Shown piece by piece: positions 12,192 through 24,685 of a stretch of DNA of 64,000 bases. Position 1 is the stretch's first letter. The number at the start of each line of letters is the position of its first letter. The stretch comes from Amblyomma americanum. Taxonomy: Eukaryota; Arthropoda; Arachnida; Ixodida; Ixodidae. The stretch is from NCBI RefSeq assembly GCF_052857255.1, contig NW_027526504.1:124001-188000 (forward strand), written 5' to 3'. Below the pieces are notes generated by a model that ran no database searches, was not told where the DNA came from, and saw only the letters and a program-made list of their open reading frames with translations. Position numbers and translations under genes: made by a program.

Positions 12192-12791
12192 CGCTCGCTA
12201 GGGCCACGCACCGGTAGATTACGCCAGGTGTACTCGCCTGCTCGAGACATCACTTTAAATTCTTTATTTCAAGTATAGCACGCGATTAACACGCTCGCTA
12301 GGGCCACGCCCCGGCAGATTACGCCAGGTGTACCCGCCTGCTCGAGACATCACTTTAAAGTGTTGGTTTCAAGTATAGCACGCGATTAACACGCTCGCTA
12401 GGGCCACGCACCGGCAGATTACGCCAGGTGTACCCGCCTGCTCGAGACATCACTTTAAAGTGTTGATTTCAAGTATAGCACGCGATTAACACGCTCGCTA
12501 GGGCCACGCACCGGCAGATTACGCCAGGTGTACCCGCCTGCTCGAGACATCACTTTAAAGTGTTTATTTCAAGTATAGCACGCGATTAACGCGCTCGCTA
12601 GGGCCACGCACCGGCAGATTACGCCAGGTGTACCCGCCTTGTCGAGACATCACTTTAAAGTGTTTATTTCAAGTATAGCACGCGATTAACACGCTCGCTA
12701 GGGCCACGCCCCGGCAGATTACGCCAGGTGTACCCGCCTGCTCGAGACATCACTTTAAAGTGTTGATTTCAAGTATAGCACGCGATTAACA
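12192..12791 (+). repeat. 1600-bp-offset duplication, copy 1 (six monomers)
   Basis: Matches 13792-14391 at exactly 16 monomers, and the same six-monomer order begins at 2101. Markers: AAATTCTTT monomer, TTGGTTTC, TTGATTTC, TTTATTTC, CGCCTTGTCG, TTGATTTC. Differences: GGTAGATT here versus GGAAGATT, and ACGCC versus ACACC in the second monomer. Confidence 0.85.
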
Positions 12792-12991
12792 CGCTCGCTA
12801 GGGCCACGCACCGGCAGATTACGCCAGGTGTACCCGCCTGCTCGAGACATCACTTTAAAGTGTTTATTTCAAGTATAGCACGCGATTAACGCGCTTGCTA
12901 GGGCCACGCACTGGAAGATTACGCCAGGTGTACTCGCCTGCTCGAGACATCACTTTAAAGTGTTTATTTCAAGTATAGCATGCGATTAACA

Positions 12992-13740
12992 CGCTCGCTA
13001 GGGCCACGCACCGGCAGATTACTCCATGTGTACCCGCCTGCTCGAGACATCACTTTAAAGTGTTTATTTCAAGTATAGCACGCGATTAACGCGCTCGCTA
13101 GGGCCACGCACCGGCAGATTACTCCAGGTGTACCCGCCTGCTCGAGACATGAATTTAAAGTGTTTATTTCAAGTATAGCACGCGATTGACACGCTCGCTA
13201 GGGCCACGCACCGGCAGATTACGCCAGGTGTACCCGCCTGCTCGAGACATCACTTTAACGTGTTTATTTCAAGTATAGCACGCGATTAACACGCTCGCTA
13301 GGGCCACGCACCAGCAGATTACGCCAGGTGTACCCGCCTGCTCGAGACATCACTTTAACGTGTTTAATTCAAGTATAGCACGCGATTAACACGCTCGCTA
13401 GGGCCACGCCCCGGCAGATTACTCCAGGTGTACCCGCCTGGTCGAGACATCACTTTAAAGTGTTTATTTCAAGTATAGCACGCGATTAACACGCTCGCTA
13501 GGGCCACGCCCCAGCAGATTACGCCAGGTGTACCCGCCTGCTCGAGACATCACTTTAAAGTGTTGATTTCAAGTATAGCACGCGATTAACACGCTCGCTA
13601 GGGCCACGCACCGGCAGATTACGCCAGGTGTACCCGCCTGCTCGAGACATCACTTTAAAGTGTTTATTTCAAGTATAGCACGCGATTAACGCGCTCGCTA
13701 GGGCCACGCACCGGCAGATTACGCCAGGTGTACCCGCCTG
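12992..13740 (+). repeat. 2400-bp-offset duplication, copy 2
   Basis: Partner of 10592-11340, carrying the same GACATGAATTTAAAG and GCGATTGACACG monomer at about 13150. The match ends where this copy keeps CTGCTCGAG and TTGATTTC while the other has CTGGTCGAG. Confidence 0.82.
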
Positions 13741-13791
13741 CTCGAGACATCACTTTAAAGTGTTGATTTCAAGTATAGCACGCGATTAACA

Positions 13792-14391
13792 CGCTCGCTA
13801 GGGCCACGCACCGGAAGATTACGCCAGGTGTACTCGCCTGCTCGAGACATCACTTTAAATTCTTTATTTCAAGTATAGCACGCGATTAACACGCTCGCTA
13901 GGGCCACGCCCCGGCAGATTACACCAGGTGTACCCGCCTGCTCGAGACATCACTTTAAAGTGTTGGTTTCAAGTATAGCACGCGATTAACACGCTCGCTA
14001 GGGCCACGCACCGGCAGATTACGCCAGGTGTACCCGCCTGCTCGAGACATCACTTTAAAGTGTTGATTTCAAGTATAGCACGCGATTAACACGCTCGCTA
14101 GGGCCACGCACCGGCAGATTACGCCAGGTGTACCCGCCTGCTCGAGACATCACTTTAAAGTGTTTATTTCAAGTATAGCACGCGATTAACGCGCTCGCTA
14201 GGGCCACGCACCGGCAGATTACGCCAGGTGTACCCGCCTTGTCGAGACATCACTTTAAAGTGTTTATTTCAAGTATAGCACGCGATTAACACGCTCGCTA
14301 GGGCCACGCCCCGGCAGATTACGCCAGGTGTACCCGCCTGCTCGAGACATCACTTTAAAGTGTTGATTTCAAGTATAGCACGCGATTAACA
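13792..14391 (+). repeat. 1600-bp-offset duplication, copy 2 (six monomers)
   Basis: Partner of 12192-12791. It abuts the truncated marker cassette that starts at 14392. Confidence 0.85.
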
Positions 14392-14687
14392 CGCTCGCTA
14401 GGGCACGCACCGGCAGATTACGCCAGGTGTACCCGCCTGCTCGAGACATCATTTTAAGTGTTTATTTCAAGTATAGCACGCGACTAACACGCTCGCTAGG
14501 GCCACGCCCCGGCAGATTGCTCCAGGTGTACCCGCCTGCGCGAGACATCACTTTAACGTGTTTATTTCAAGTATGGCACGCGATTAACACGCTCGTTAGG
14601 GCCACGCCCCGGCAGATTACGCCAGGTGTGCCCGCCTGCTCGAGACATCACTTTAAAATGTTTATTTCAAGTATAGCACACGATTAA
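14392..14687 (+). repeat. Truncated marker cassette (last three of five monomers)
   Basis: Holds the 99-bp CATTTTAAGTG/GCGACTAAC monomer, the TATGGCACG monomer and the CGTTAG/AAAATG monomer, but not the GGGGAACG and CATAACACG monomers that precede them in all other copies. An extra 1-bp deletion (GGGCACGCAC at 14401) sits at the junction, making this first monomer 98 bp or two consecutive 99-bp changes by phase. An 86-codon frame at 14427-14687 arises the same way as in the full cassettes and is not considered a gene. Confidence 0.85.
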
Positions 14688-14789
14688 CACGCTCGCTAGG
14701 GCCACGCACCGGCAGATTACGCCAGGTGTACCCGCCTGCTCGAGACATCACTTTAACGTGTTTATTTCAAATATAGCACGCGATTAACA

Positions 14790-15389
14790 CGCTCGCTTGG
14801 GCCACGCCCCGGCAGACTACTCCAGGTGTACCCGCCTGCTCGAGACATCACTTTAACGTGTTTGTTTCAAGTATAGCACGCGATTAACACGCTCGCTAGG
14901 GCCACGCCCCGGCAGATTACTCCAGGTGTACCCGCCTGCTCGAGACATCACTTTAACGTGTTTATTTCAAGTATAGCACGCGATTAACACGCTCGCTAGG
15001 GCCACGCCCCGGCAGATTACTCCAGGTGTACCCGCCTGCTCGAGACATCACTTTAACGTGTTTGTTTCAAGTATAGCACGCGATTAACACGCTCGCTAGG
15101 GCCACGCCCAGGCAGATTACTCCAGGTGTACCCGCCTGCTCGAGACATCACTTTAACGTGTTTATTTCAAGTATAGCACGCGATTAACACGCTCGCTAGG
15201 GCCACGCCCCGGCAGATTACTCCAGGTGTACCCGCCTGCTCGAGACATCACTTTAACGTGTTTGTTTCAAGTATAGCACGCGATTAACACGCTCGCTAGG
15301 GCCACGCCCCGGCAGATTACTCCAGGTGTACCCGCCTGCTCGAGACATCACTTTAACGTGTTTATTTCAAGTATAGCACGCGATTAACA
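14790..15389 (+). repeat. 200-bp dimer higher-order repeat, third block
   Basis: Same G/A alternation as 3098-3697, at an offset of 11692 bp, and again followed by a 99-bp CATTTTAAGTG monomer near 15448. One difference is CGCCCAGG near 15107. The homologous tract continues to about 15790, ending at the CAGGCGATTACCAGG junction also seen near 4084 and 6981. Confidence 0.88.
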
Positions 15390-16188
15390 CGCTCGCTAGG
15401 GCCACGCCCCGGCAGATTACTCCAGGTGTACCCGCCTGCTCGAGACATCATTTTAAGTGTTTATTTCAAGTATAGCACGCGACTAACACGCTTGCTAGGG
15501 CCACGCCCCGGCAGATTACTCCAGGTGTACCCGCCTGCTCGAGACATCACTTTAACGTGTTTATTTCAAGTATAGCACGCGATTAACACGCTCGCTAGGG
15601 CCACGCCCCGGCAGATTACTCCAGGTGTACCCGCCTGCGCGAGACATCACTTTAACGTGTTTATTTCAAGTATAGCACGCGATTAACACGCTCGCTAGGG
15701 CCATACACCGGCAGATTATGCCAGGTGTACCCGCCTGCTCGAGACATCACTTTAACGTGTTTATTTCAAGTATAGCAGGCGATTACCAGGCTCGCTAGGG
15801 CCACGCGCCGGAAGATTACGCCAGGTGTACCCGCTTGCTCGAGACATCACTTTAAAGTGTTTATTTCAAGTATAGCACGCGATTAACACGCTCGCTAGGG
15901 CCACGCACCGGCAGATTACGCCAGGTGTACCCGCCTGCTCGAGATATCACTTTAAAGTGTTTATTTCAAGTATAGCACGCGATTAACACGCTCCCTAGAT
16001 CCGCGCCCCGGCAGATTACGCCAGGTGTACCCGCCTGCGCGAGACATCACTTTAACGTGTTTATTTCAAGTATAGCACGCGATTAACGCGCTCGCTAGGG
16101 CCACGCACCAGCATATTACGCCAGGTGTACCCGCCTGCTCGAGACATCAGTTTAACGTGTTTATTTCAAGTATAGCACGCCATTAACA

Positions 16189-16988
16189 CGCTCGCAAGGG
16201 CCACGCACCGGCAGATTACGCCAGGTGTACCCGCCTGCTCGAGACATGATTTTAACGTGTTTATTTCAAGTATAGCAGGCGATTACCAGGCTCGCTAGGG
16301 CCACGCGCCGGCAGATTACGCCAGGTGTACCCGCCTGCACGAGACATCACTTTAACGTGTTTATTTCAAGTATAGCACGAGATTAACACGCTCGCTAGGG
16401 CCACGCACCGGCGGAAAACGTCACGAGTACCCGCCTGCGCGAGACATCACTTTAACGTGTTTATTTCAAGTATAGCACGCGATTAACACGCTGGCTAGGG
16501 CCACGCACCGGCAGATTATGCCAGGTGTACGCGCCTGCTCGAGACATCACTTTAAAGTGTTTATTTCAAGTATTGCACGCGATTAACACGCTCGCTAGGG
16601 CCACTGCCCGGCAGATTACTCCAGGTGTACCCGCCTGCGCGAGACATCACTTTAATGGGTTTATTTCAAGTATTGCTCGCGATTAACACGCTCGCGAGGG
16701 CCATGCACCGGCAGATTACGCCAGGTGTACCCGCCTGCGCGAGACATCACTTTAACGTGTTTATTTCAAGTATAGCACGCGATTAACACGCTCGCTAGGG
16801 CCACGCCCCGGCAGATTACTCCAGGTGTACCCGCCTGCGCGAGACATCACTTTAACGTGTTTATTTCAAGTATAGCACGCGATTAACACGCTCGCTAGGG
16901 CCATGCACCGGCAGATTACGCCAGGTGTACCCGCCTGCTCGAGACATCACTTTAAAGTGTTTATTTCAAGTATAGCACGCGATTAACA
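16189..16988 (+). repeat. Diverged eight-monomer block, copy 1
   Basis: Carries unusually many changes from consensus: CAGGCGATTACCAGG, GCACGAG, GCGGAAAACG with TCACGAG, CTGGCTAG with GTACGCG, CCACTGCCC, TAATGGG, TATTGCTCG and CTCGCGAGGG. It aligns at an offset of 14294 bp to 30483-31282, with several private differences (GCGGAAAACG here, GCGGATTACG there). The monomer at 15989 just upstream (CCCTAGATCCGCG) is also unusual. Confidence 0.8.
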
Positions 16989-17388
16989 CGCTCCCTAGGG
17001 CCACGCACCGGCAGATTACACCAGGTGTACCCACCTGCTCGAGACATCACTTTAACGTGTTTATTTCAAGTATAGCACGCGATTAACACGCTCGCTAGGG
17101 CCACGCACCAGCAGATTACGCCAGGTGTACCCGCCTGCTCGAGACATCACTTTAACGTGTTTATTTCAAGTATAGCACGCGATTAACACGCTCGCTAGGG
17201 CCACGCCCCGGCCGATTACTCCAGGTGTACCCGCCTTGTCGAGACATCACTTTAAAGTGTTTATTTCAAGTATAGCACGCGATTAACACGCTCGCTAGGG
17301 CCACGCCCCGGCAGATTACGCCAGGTGTACCCGCCTGCTCGAGACATCACTTTAAAGTGTTGATTTCAAGTATAGCACGCGATTAACA

Positions 17389-20175
17389 CGCTCGCTAGGG
17401 CCACGCACCGGCAGATTACGCCAGGTGTACCCGCCTGCTCGAGACATCACTTTAAAGTGTTTATTTCAAATATAGCACGCGATTAACGCGCTTGCTAGGG
17501 CTACGCACCGGAAGATTACGCCAGGTGTACTCGCCTGCTCGAGACATCACTTTAAATTCTTTATTTCAAGTATAGCACGCGATTAACACGCTCGCTAGGG
17601 CCACGCCCCGGCAGATTACGCCAAGTGTACCCGCCTGCTCGAGACATCACTTTAACGTGTTTATTTCAAGTATAGCACGCGATTAACACGCTCGCTAGGG
17701 CCACGCACCAGCAGATTACGCCAGGTGTACCCGCCTGCTCGAGACATCACTTTAACGTGTTTATTTCAAGTATAGCACGCGATTAACGCGCTCGCTAAGG
17801 CCACGCACCAGCATATTACGCCAGGTGTACCCGCCTGCTCGAGACATCAGTTTAACGTGTTTATTTCAAATATAGCTCGCGATTAACACGCTCGCTAGGG
17901 CCACGCCCCGGCAGATTACTCCAGGTGTACCCGCCTGCGCAAGACATCACTTTAACGTGTTTATTTCAAGTATAGCACGCGATTAACACGCTCGCTAGGG
18001 CCATGCACCGGCAGATTACGGCAGGTGTACCCGCCTGCTCGAGACATCACATTAAAGTGTTTATTTCAAGTGTAGCACGCGATTAACACGCTCCCTAGGG
18101 CCACGCACCGGCAGATTACGCCAGGTGTACCCGCCTGCTCGAGACATCACTTTAACGTGTTTATTTCAAGTATAGCACGCGATTAACACGCTCGCTAGGG
18201 CCACGCACCAGCAGATTACGCCAGGTGTACCCGCCTGCTCGAGACATCACTTTAACGTGTTTATTTCAAGTATAGCACGCGATTAACACGCTCGCTAGGG
18301 CCACGCCCCGGCAGACTACTCCAGGTGTACCCGCCTTGTCGAGACATCACTTTAAAGTGTTTATTTCAAGTATAGCACGCGATTAACACGCTCGCTAGGG
18401 CCACGCCCCGGCAGATTACGCCAGGTGTACCCGCCTGCTCGAGACATCACTTTAAAGTGTTTATTTCAAGTATAGCACGCGATTAACGCGCTTGCTGGGG
18501 CCACGCACCGGAAGGTTACGCCAGGTGTACCCGCCTGCTCGAGACATCACTTTAAAGTGTTTATTTCAAGTATAGCACGCGATTAACACGCTCGCTAGGG
18601 CCACGCCCCGGCAGATTACGCCAGGTGTACCCGCCTGCTAGAGACATCACTTTAAAGTGTTTATTTCAAGTATAGCACGCGATTAACACGCTCGCTAGGG
18701 CCACGCACCGGCAGATTACGCCAGGTGTACCCGCCTGCTCGAGACATCACTTTAACGTGTTTATTTCAAGTATAGCACGCGATTAACACGCTCGCTAGGG
18801 CCACGCACCAGCAGATTACGCCAGGTGTACCCGCCTGCTCGAGACATCACTTTAACGTGTTTATTTCAAGTATAGCACGCGATTAACACGCTCGCTAGGG
18901 CCACGCCCCGGCAGATTACTCCAGGTGTACCCGCCTGGTCGAGACATCAATTTAAAGTGTTTATTTCAAGTATAGCACGCGATTAACACGCTCGCTAGGG
19001 CCACGCCCCGGCAGATTACGCCAGGTGTACCCGCCTGCTCGAGACATCACTTTAAAGTGTTGATTTCAAGTATAGCACGCGATTAACACGCTCGCTAGGG
19101 CCACGCACCGGCAGATTACGCCAGGTGTACCCGCCTGCTCGAGACATCACTTTAAAGTGTTTATTTCAAGTATAGCACGCGATTAACGCGCTCGCTAGGG
19201 CCACGCACCGGCAGATTACGCCAGGTGTACCCGCCTGCTCGAGACATCACTTTAAAGTGTTTATTTCAAGTATAGCACGCGATTAACACGCTCGCTAGGG
19301 GAACGCCCCGGTCGATTAGGCCAGGTGTACCCGCCTGCTCGAGACTTCACTTTAAAGTGTTTATTTCAAGTATAGCACGCGATTAACACGCTCGCTAGGG
19401 CCACGCACCGGCAGATTACGCCAGGTGTACCCGCCTGCTCGAGACATTACTTTAAAGTGTTTATTTCAAGCATAACACGCGATTAACACGCTCGCTAGGG
19501 CCACGCACCGGCAGATTACGGCAGGTGTACCCGCCTGCTCGAGACATCATTTTAAGTGTTTATTTGAAGTATAGCACGCGACTAACACGCTCGCTAGGGC
19601 CACGCCCCGGCAGATTACTCCAGGTGTACCCGCCTGCGCGAGACATCACTTTAACGTGTTTATTTCAAGTATGGCACGCGATTAACACGCTCGTTAGGGC
19701 CACGCCCCGGCAGATTACGCCAGGTGTGCCCGCCTGCTCGAGACATCACTTTAAAATGTTTATTTCAAGTATAGCACGCGATTAACACGCTCGCTAGGGC
19801 CACGCACCGGCAGATTACGCCAGGTGTACCCGCCTGCTCGAGACATCACTTTAACGTGTTTATTTCAAATATAGCACGCGATTAACACGCTCGCTTGGGC
19901 CACGCCCCGGCAGATTACTCCAGGTGTACCCGCCTGCTCGAGACATCACTTTAACGTGTTTATTTCAAGTATAGCACGCGATTAACACGCTCGCTTGGGC
20001 CACGCACCGGCAGATTACGCCAGGTGTACCCGCCTGCTCGAGACATCACTTTAACGTGTTTATTTCAAGTATAGCACGCGATTAACACGCTCGCTTGGGC
20101 CACGCACCGGCAGATTATGCCAGGTGTACCCGCCTGCGCGAGACATCACTTTAACGTGTTATTTCAATTACAGCA
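17389..20175 (+). repeat. Dispersed segmental duplication, distal copy
   Basis: Partner of 7594-10380 with one monomer lost and one gained. It contains marker cassette copy 2 at 19289-19785 (lineage I) and ends with the 99-bp ATTTCAATTACAGC monomer. Confidence 0.82.
19289..19785 (+). repeat. Marker cassette, copy 2 (lineage I)
   Basis: Same five monomers as 9594-10090, with GTCGATTAGG in the first. It has TTTGAAG instead of TTTCAAG near 19564, a change shared with 24786-25282. Confidence 0.9.
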
Positions 20176-22986
20176 CGCGATTAACACGCTCGCTAGGGCC
20201 ACGCACCGGCAGATTACGCCAGGTGTACCCGCCTGCACGAGACATCACTTTAATGTGTTGATTTCAAGTATAGCACGCGATTAACACGCTCGCTAGGGCC
20301 ATGCACCGGCAGATTACGCCAGGTGTACCCGCCTGCTCGAGACATCACTTTAAAGTGTTTATTTCAAGTATAGCACGCGATTAACGCGCTTGCTAGGGCC
20401 ACGCACCGGAAGATTACGCCAGGTGTACTCGCCTGCTCGAGACATCACTTTAAATTCTTTATTTCAAGTATAGCACGCGATTAACACGCTCGCTAGGGCC
20501 ACGCCCCGGCAGATTACGCCAGGTGTACCCGCCTGCTCGAGACATCACTTTAAAGTGTTGATTTCAAGTATAGCACGCGATTAACACGCTCGCTAGGGCC
20601 ACGCACCGGCAGATTACGCCAGGTGTACCCGCCTGCTCGAGACATCACTTTAAAGTGTTTATTTCAAGTATAGCACGCGATTAACGCGCTTGCTAGGGCC
20701 ACGCACCGGAAGATTACGCCAGGTGTACTCGCCTGCTCGAGACATCACTTTAAATTCTTTATTTCAAGTATAGCACGCGATTAACACGCTCGCTAGGGCC
20801 ACGCACCGGCAGATTACGCCAGGTGTACCCGCCTTGTCGAGACATCACTTTAAAGTGTTTATTTCAAGTATAGCACGCGATTAACACGCTCGCTAGGGCC
20901 ACGCACCGGCAGATTACGCCAGGTGTACCCGCCTGCTCGAGACATGAATTTAAAGTGTTTATTTCAAGTATAGCACGCGATTGACACGCTCGCTAGGGCC
21001 ACGCACCGGCAGATTACGCCAGGTGTACCCGCCTGCTCGAGACATCACTTTAACGTGTTTATTTCAAGTATAGCACGCGATTAACACGCTCGCTAGGGCC
21101 ACGCACCAGCAGATTACGCCAGGTGTACCCGCCTGCTCGAGACATCACTTTAACGTGTTTAATTCAAGTATAGCACGCGATTAACACGCTCGCTAGGGCC
21201 ACGCCCCGGCAGATTACTCCAGGTGTACCCGCCTGGTCGAGACATCACTTTAAAGTGTTTATTTCAAGTATAGCACGCGATTAACACGCTCGCTAGGGCC
21301 ACGCCCCAGCAGATTACGCCAGGTGTACCCGCCTGCTCGAGACATCACTTTAAAGTGTTGATTTCAAGTATAGCACGCGATTAACACGCTCGCTAGGGCC
21401 ACGCACCGGCAGATTACGCCAGGTGTACCCGCCTGCTCGAGACATCACTTTAAAGTGTTTATTTCAAGTATAGCACGCGATTAACACGCTCGCTAAGGCC
21501 ACGCCCCGGCAGATTACGCCAGGTGTACCCGCCTGCTCGAGACATCACTTTAAAGTGTTGATTTCAAGTATAGCACGCGATTAACACGCTCGCTATTGCC
21601 ACGCACCGGAAGATTACGCCAGGTGTACTCGCCTGCTCGAGACATCACTTTAAATTCTTTATTTCAAGTATAGCACGCGATTAACACGCTCGCTAGGGCC
21701 ACGCCCCGGCAGCATACGCCAGGTGTACCCGCCTGCTCGAGACATCACTTTAAAGTGTTGGTTTCAAGTATAGCACGCGATTAACACGCTCGCTAGGGCC
21801 ACGCACCGGCAGATTACGCCAGGTGTACCCGCCTGCTCGAGACATCACTTTAAAGTGTTGATTTCAAGTATAGCACGCGATTAACACGCTCGCTAGGGCC
21901 ACGCACCGGCAGATTACGCCAGGTGTACCCGCCTGCTCGAGACATCACTTTAAAGTGTTTATTTCAAGTATAGCACGCGATTAACGCGCTCGCTAGGGCC
22001 ACGCACCGGCAGATTACGCCAGGTGTACCCGCCTTGTCGAGACATCACTTTAAAGTGTTTATTTCAAGTATAGCACGCGATTAACACGCTCGCTAGGGCC
22101 ACGCCCCGGCAGATTACGCCAGGTGTACCCGCCTGCTCGAGACATCACTTTAAAGTGTTGATTTCAAGTATAGCACGCGATTAACACGCTCGCTAGGGCC
22201 ACGCACCGGCAGATTACGCCAGGTGTACCCGCCTGCTCGAGACATCACTTTAAAGTGTTTATTTCAAGTATAGCACGCGATTAACGCGCTTGCTAGGGCC
22301 ACGCACCGGAAGATTACGCCAGGTGTACTCGCCTGCTCAAGACATCACTTTAAAGTGTTTATTTCAAGTATAGCACGCGATTAACACGCTCGCTAGGGCC
22401 ACGCACCGGCAGAGAACTCCATGTGTACCCGCCTTGTCGAGACATCACTTTAAAGTGTTTATTTCAAGTATAGCACGCGATTAACACGCACGCTAGGGCC
22501 ACGCCCCGGCAGATTACGCCAGGTGTACCCGCCTGCTCGAGACATCACTTTAAAGTGTTGATTTCAAGTATAGCACGCGATTAACACGCTCGCTAGGGCC
22601 ACGCACCGGCAGATTACGCCAGGTGTACCCGCCTGCTCGAGACATCACTTTAAAGTGTTTATTTCAAGTATAGCACGCGATTAACACGCTCGCTAGGGCC
22701 ACGCACCGGCAGATTACGCCAGGTGTACCCGCCTGCTCGAGACATCACTTTAAAGTGTTGATTTCAAGTATAGCACGCGATTAACACGCTCGCTAGGGCC
22801 ACGCACCGGCAGATTACGCCAGGTGTACCCGCCTGCTCGAGACATCACTTTAAAGTGTTTATTTCAAGTATAGCACGCGATTAACGCGCTCGCTAGGGCC
22901 ACGCACCGGCAGATTACGCCAGGTGTACCCGCCTTGTCGAGACATCACTTTAAAGTGTTTATTTCAAGTATAGCACGCGATTAACA

Positions 22987-23586
22987 CGCTCGCTAGGGCC
23001 ACGCCCCGGCAGATTACGCCAGGTGTACCCGCCTGCTCGAGACATCACTTTAAAGTGTTGATTTCAAGTATAGCACGCGATTAACACGCTCGCTAGGGCC
23101 ACGCACCGGCAGATTACGCCAGGTGTACCCGCCTGCTCGAGACATCACTTTAAAGTGTTTATTTCAAGTATAGCACGCGATTAACGCGCTTGCTAGGGCC
23201 ACGCACCGGAAGATTACGCCAGGTGTACTCGCCTGCTCGAGACATCACTTTAAATTCTTTATTTCAAGTATAGCACACGATTAACACGCTCGCTAGGGCC
23301 ACGCCCCGGCAGATTACGCCAGGTGTACCCGCCTGCTCGAGACATCACTTTAAAGTGTTGATTTCAAGTATAGCACGCGATTAACACGCTCGCTAGGGCC
23401 ACGCACCGGCAGATTACGCCAGGTGTACCCGCCTGCTCGAGACATCACTTTAAAGTGTTTATTTCAAGTATAGCACGCGATTAACGCGCTTGCTAGGGCC
23501 ACGCACCGGAAGATTACGCCAGGTGTACTCGCCTGCTCGAGACATCACTTTAAATTCTTTATTTCAAGTATAGCACGCGATTAACA
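22987..23586 (+). repeat. 300-bp trimer a-b-c, two copies
   Basis: Monomers a, b, c, a, b, c as at 11392. Carried to 28484-29083 and 35183-35782 by the 5497- and 6699-bp duplications. The first c monomer has CACACGATT instead of CACGCGATT in all three places. Confidence 0.87.
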
Positions 23587-24685
23587 CGCTCGCTAGGGCC
23601 ACGCCCCGGCAGATTACGCCAGGTGTACCCGCCTGCTCGAGACATCACTTTAAAGTGTTTATTTCAAGTATAGCACGCGATTAACACGCTCGCTAGGGCC
23701 ACGCACGGCAGATTACGCCAGGTGTACCCGCCTGCTCAAGACATCACTTTAACGTGTTTATTTCAAGTATAGCACGCGATTAACACGCTCGCTAGGGCCA
23801 CGCACCAGCAGATTACGCCAGGTGTACCCGCCTGCTCGAGACATCACTTTAACGTGTTTATTTCAAGTATAGCACGCGATTAACGCGCTCGCTAGGGCCA
23901 CGCACCAGCATATTACGCCAGGTGTACCCGCCTGCTCGAGACATCGGTTTAACGTGTTTATTTCAAATATAGCTCGCGATTAACACGCTCGCTAGGGCCA
24001 CGCCCCGGCAGATTACTCCAGGTGTACCCGCCTGCGCGAGACATCACTTTAACGTGTTTATTTCAAGTATAGCACGCGATTAACACGCTCGCTAGGGCCA
24101 TGCACCGGCAGATTACGCCAGGTGTACCCGCCTGCTCGAGACATGACTTTAAAGTGTTTATTTCAAGTGTAGCACGCGATTAACACGCTCCCTAGGGCCA
24201 CGCACCGGCAGATTACGCCAGGTGTACCCGCCTGCTCGAGACATCACTTTAGCGTGTTTATTTCAAGTATAGCACGCGATTAACACGCTCGCTAGGGCCA
24301 CGCACCAGCAGATTACGCCAAGTGTACCCGCCTGCTCGAGACATCACTTTAACGTGTTTATTTCAAGTATAGCACGCGATTAACACGCTCGCTAGGGCCA
24401 CGCCCCGGCAGATTACTCCAGGTGTACCCGCCTTGTCGAGACATCACTTTAAAGTGTTTATTTCAAGTATAGCACGCGATTAACACGCTCGCTAGGGCCA
24501 CGCCCCGGCAGATTACGCCAGGTGTACCCGCCTGCTCGAGACATTACTTTAAAGTGTTTATTTCAAGTATAGCACGCGATTAACGCGCTTGCTAGGGCCA
24601 CGCACCGGAAGATTACGCCAGGTGTACCCGCCTGCTCGAGACATCACTTTAAAGTGTTTATTTCAAGTATAGCACGCGATTAACG

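Larger units (their letters stand above)
19189..24685 (+). repeat. 5497-bp tandem duplication, copy 1
   Basis: Fifty-five monomers minus three single-base deletions (near 19549, 20158 and 23703). Diagnostic markers and their partners in copy 2: GGGGAACG 19298/24795, AGAGAACTCC 22411/27908, and CGCACGGCAG near 23703/29200. All three are separated by exactly 5497 bp. Confidence 0.92.
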
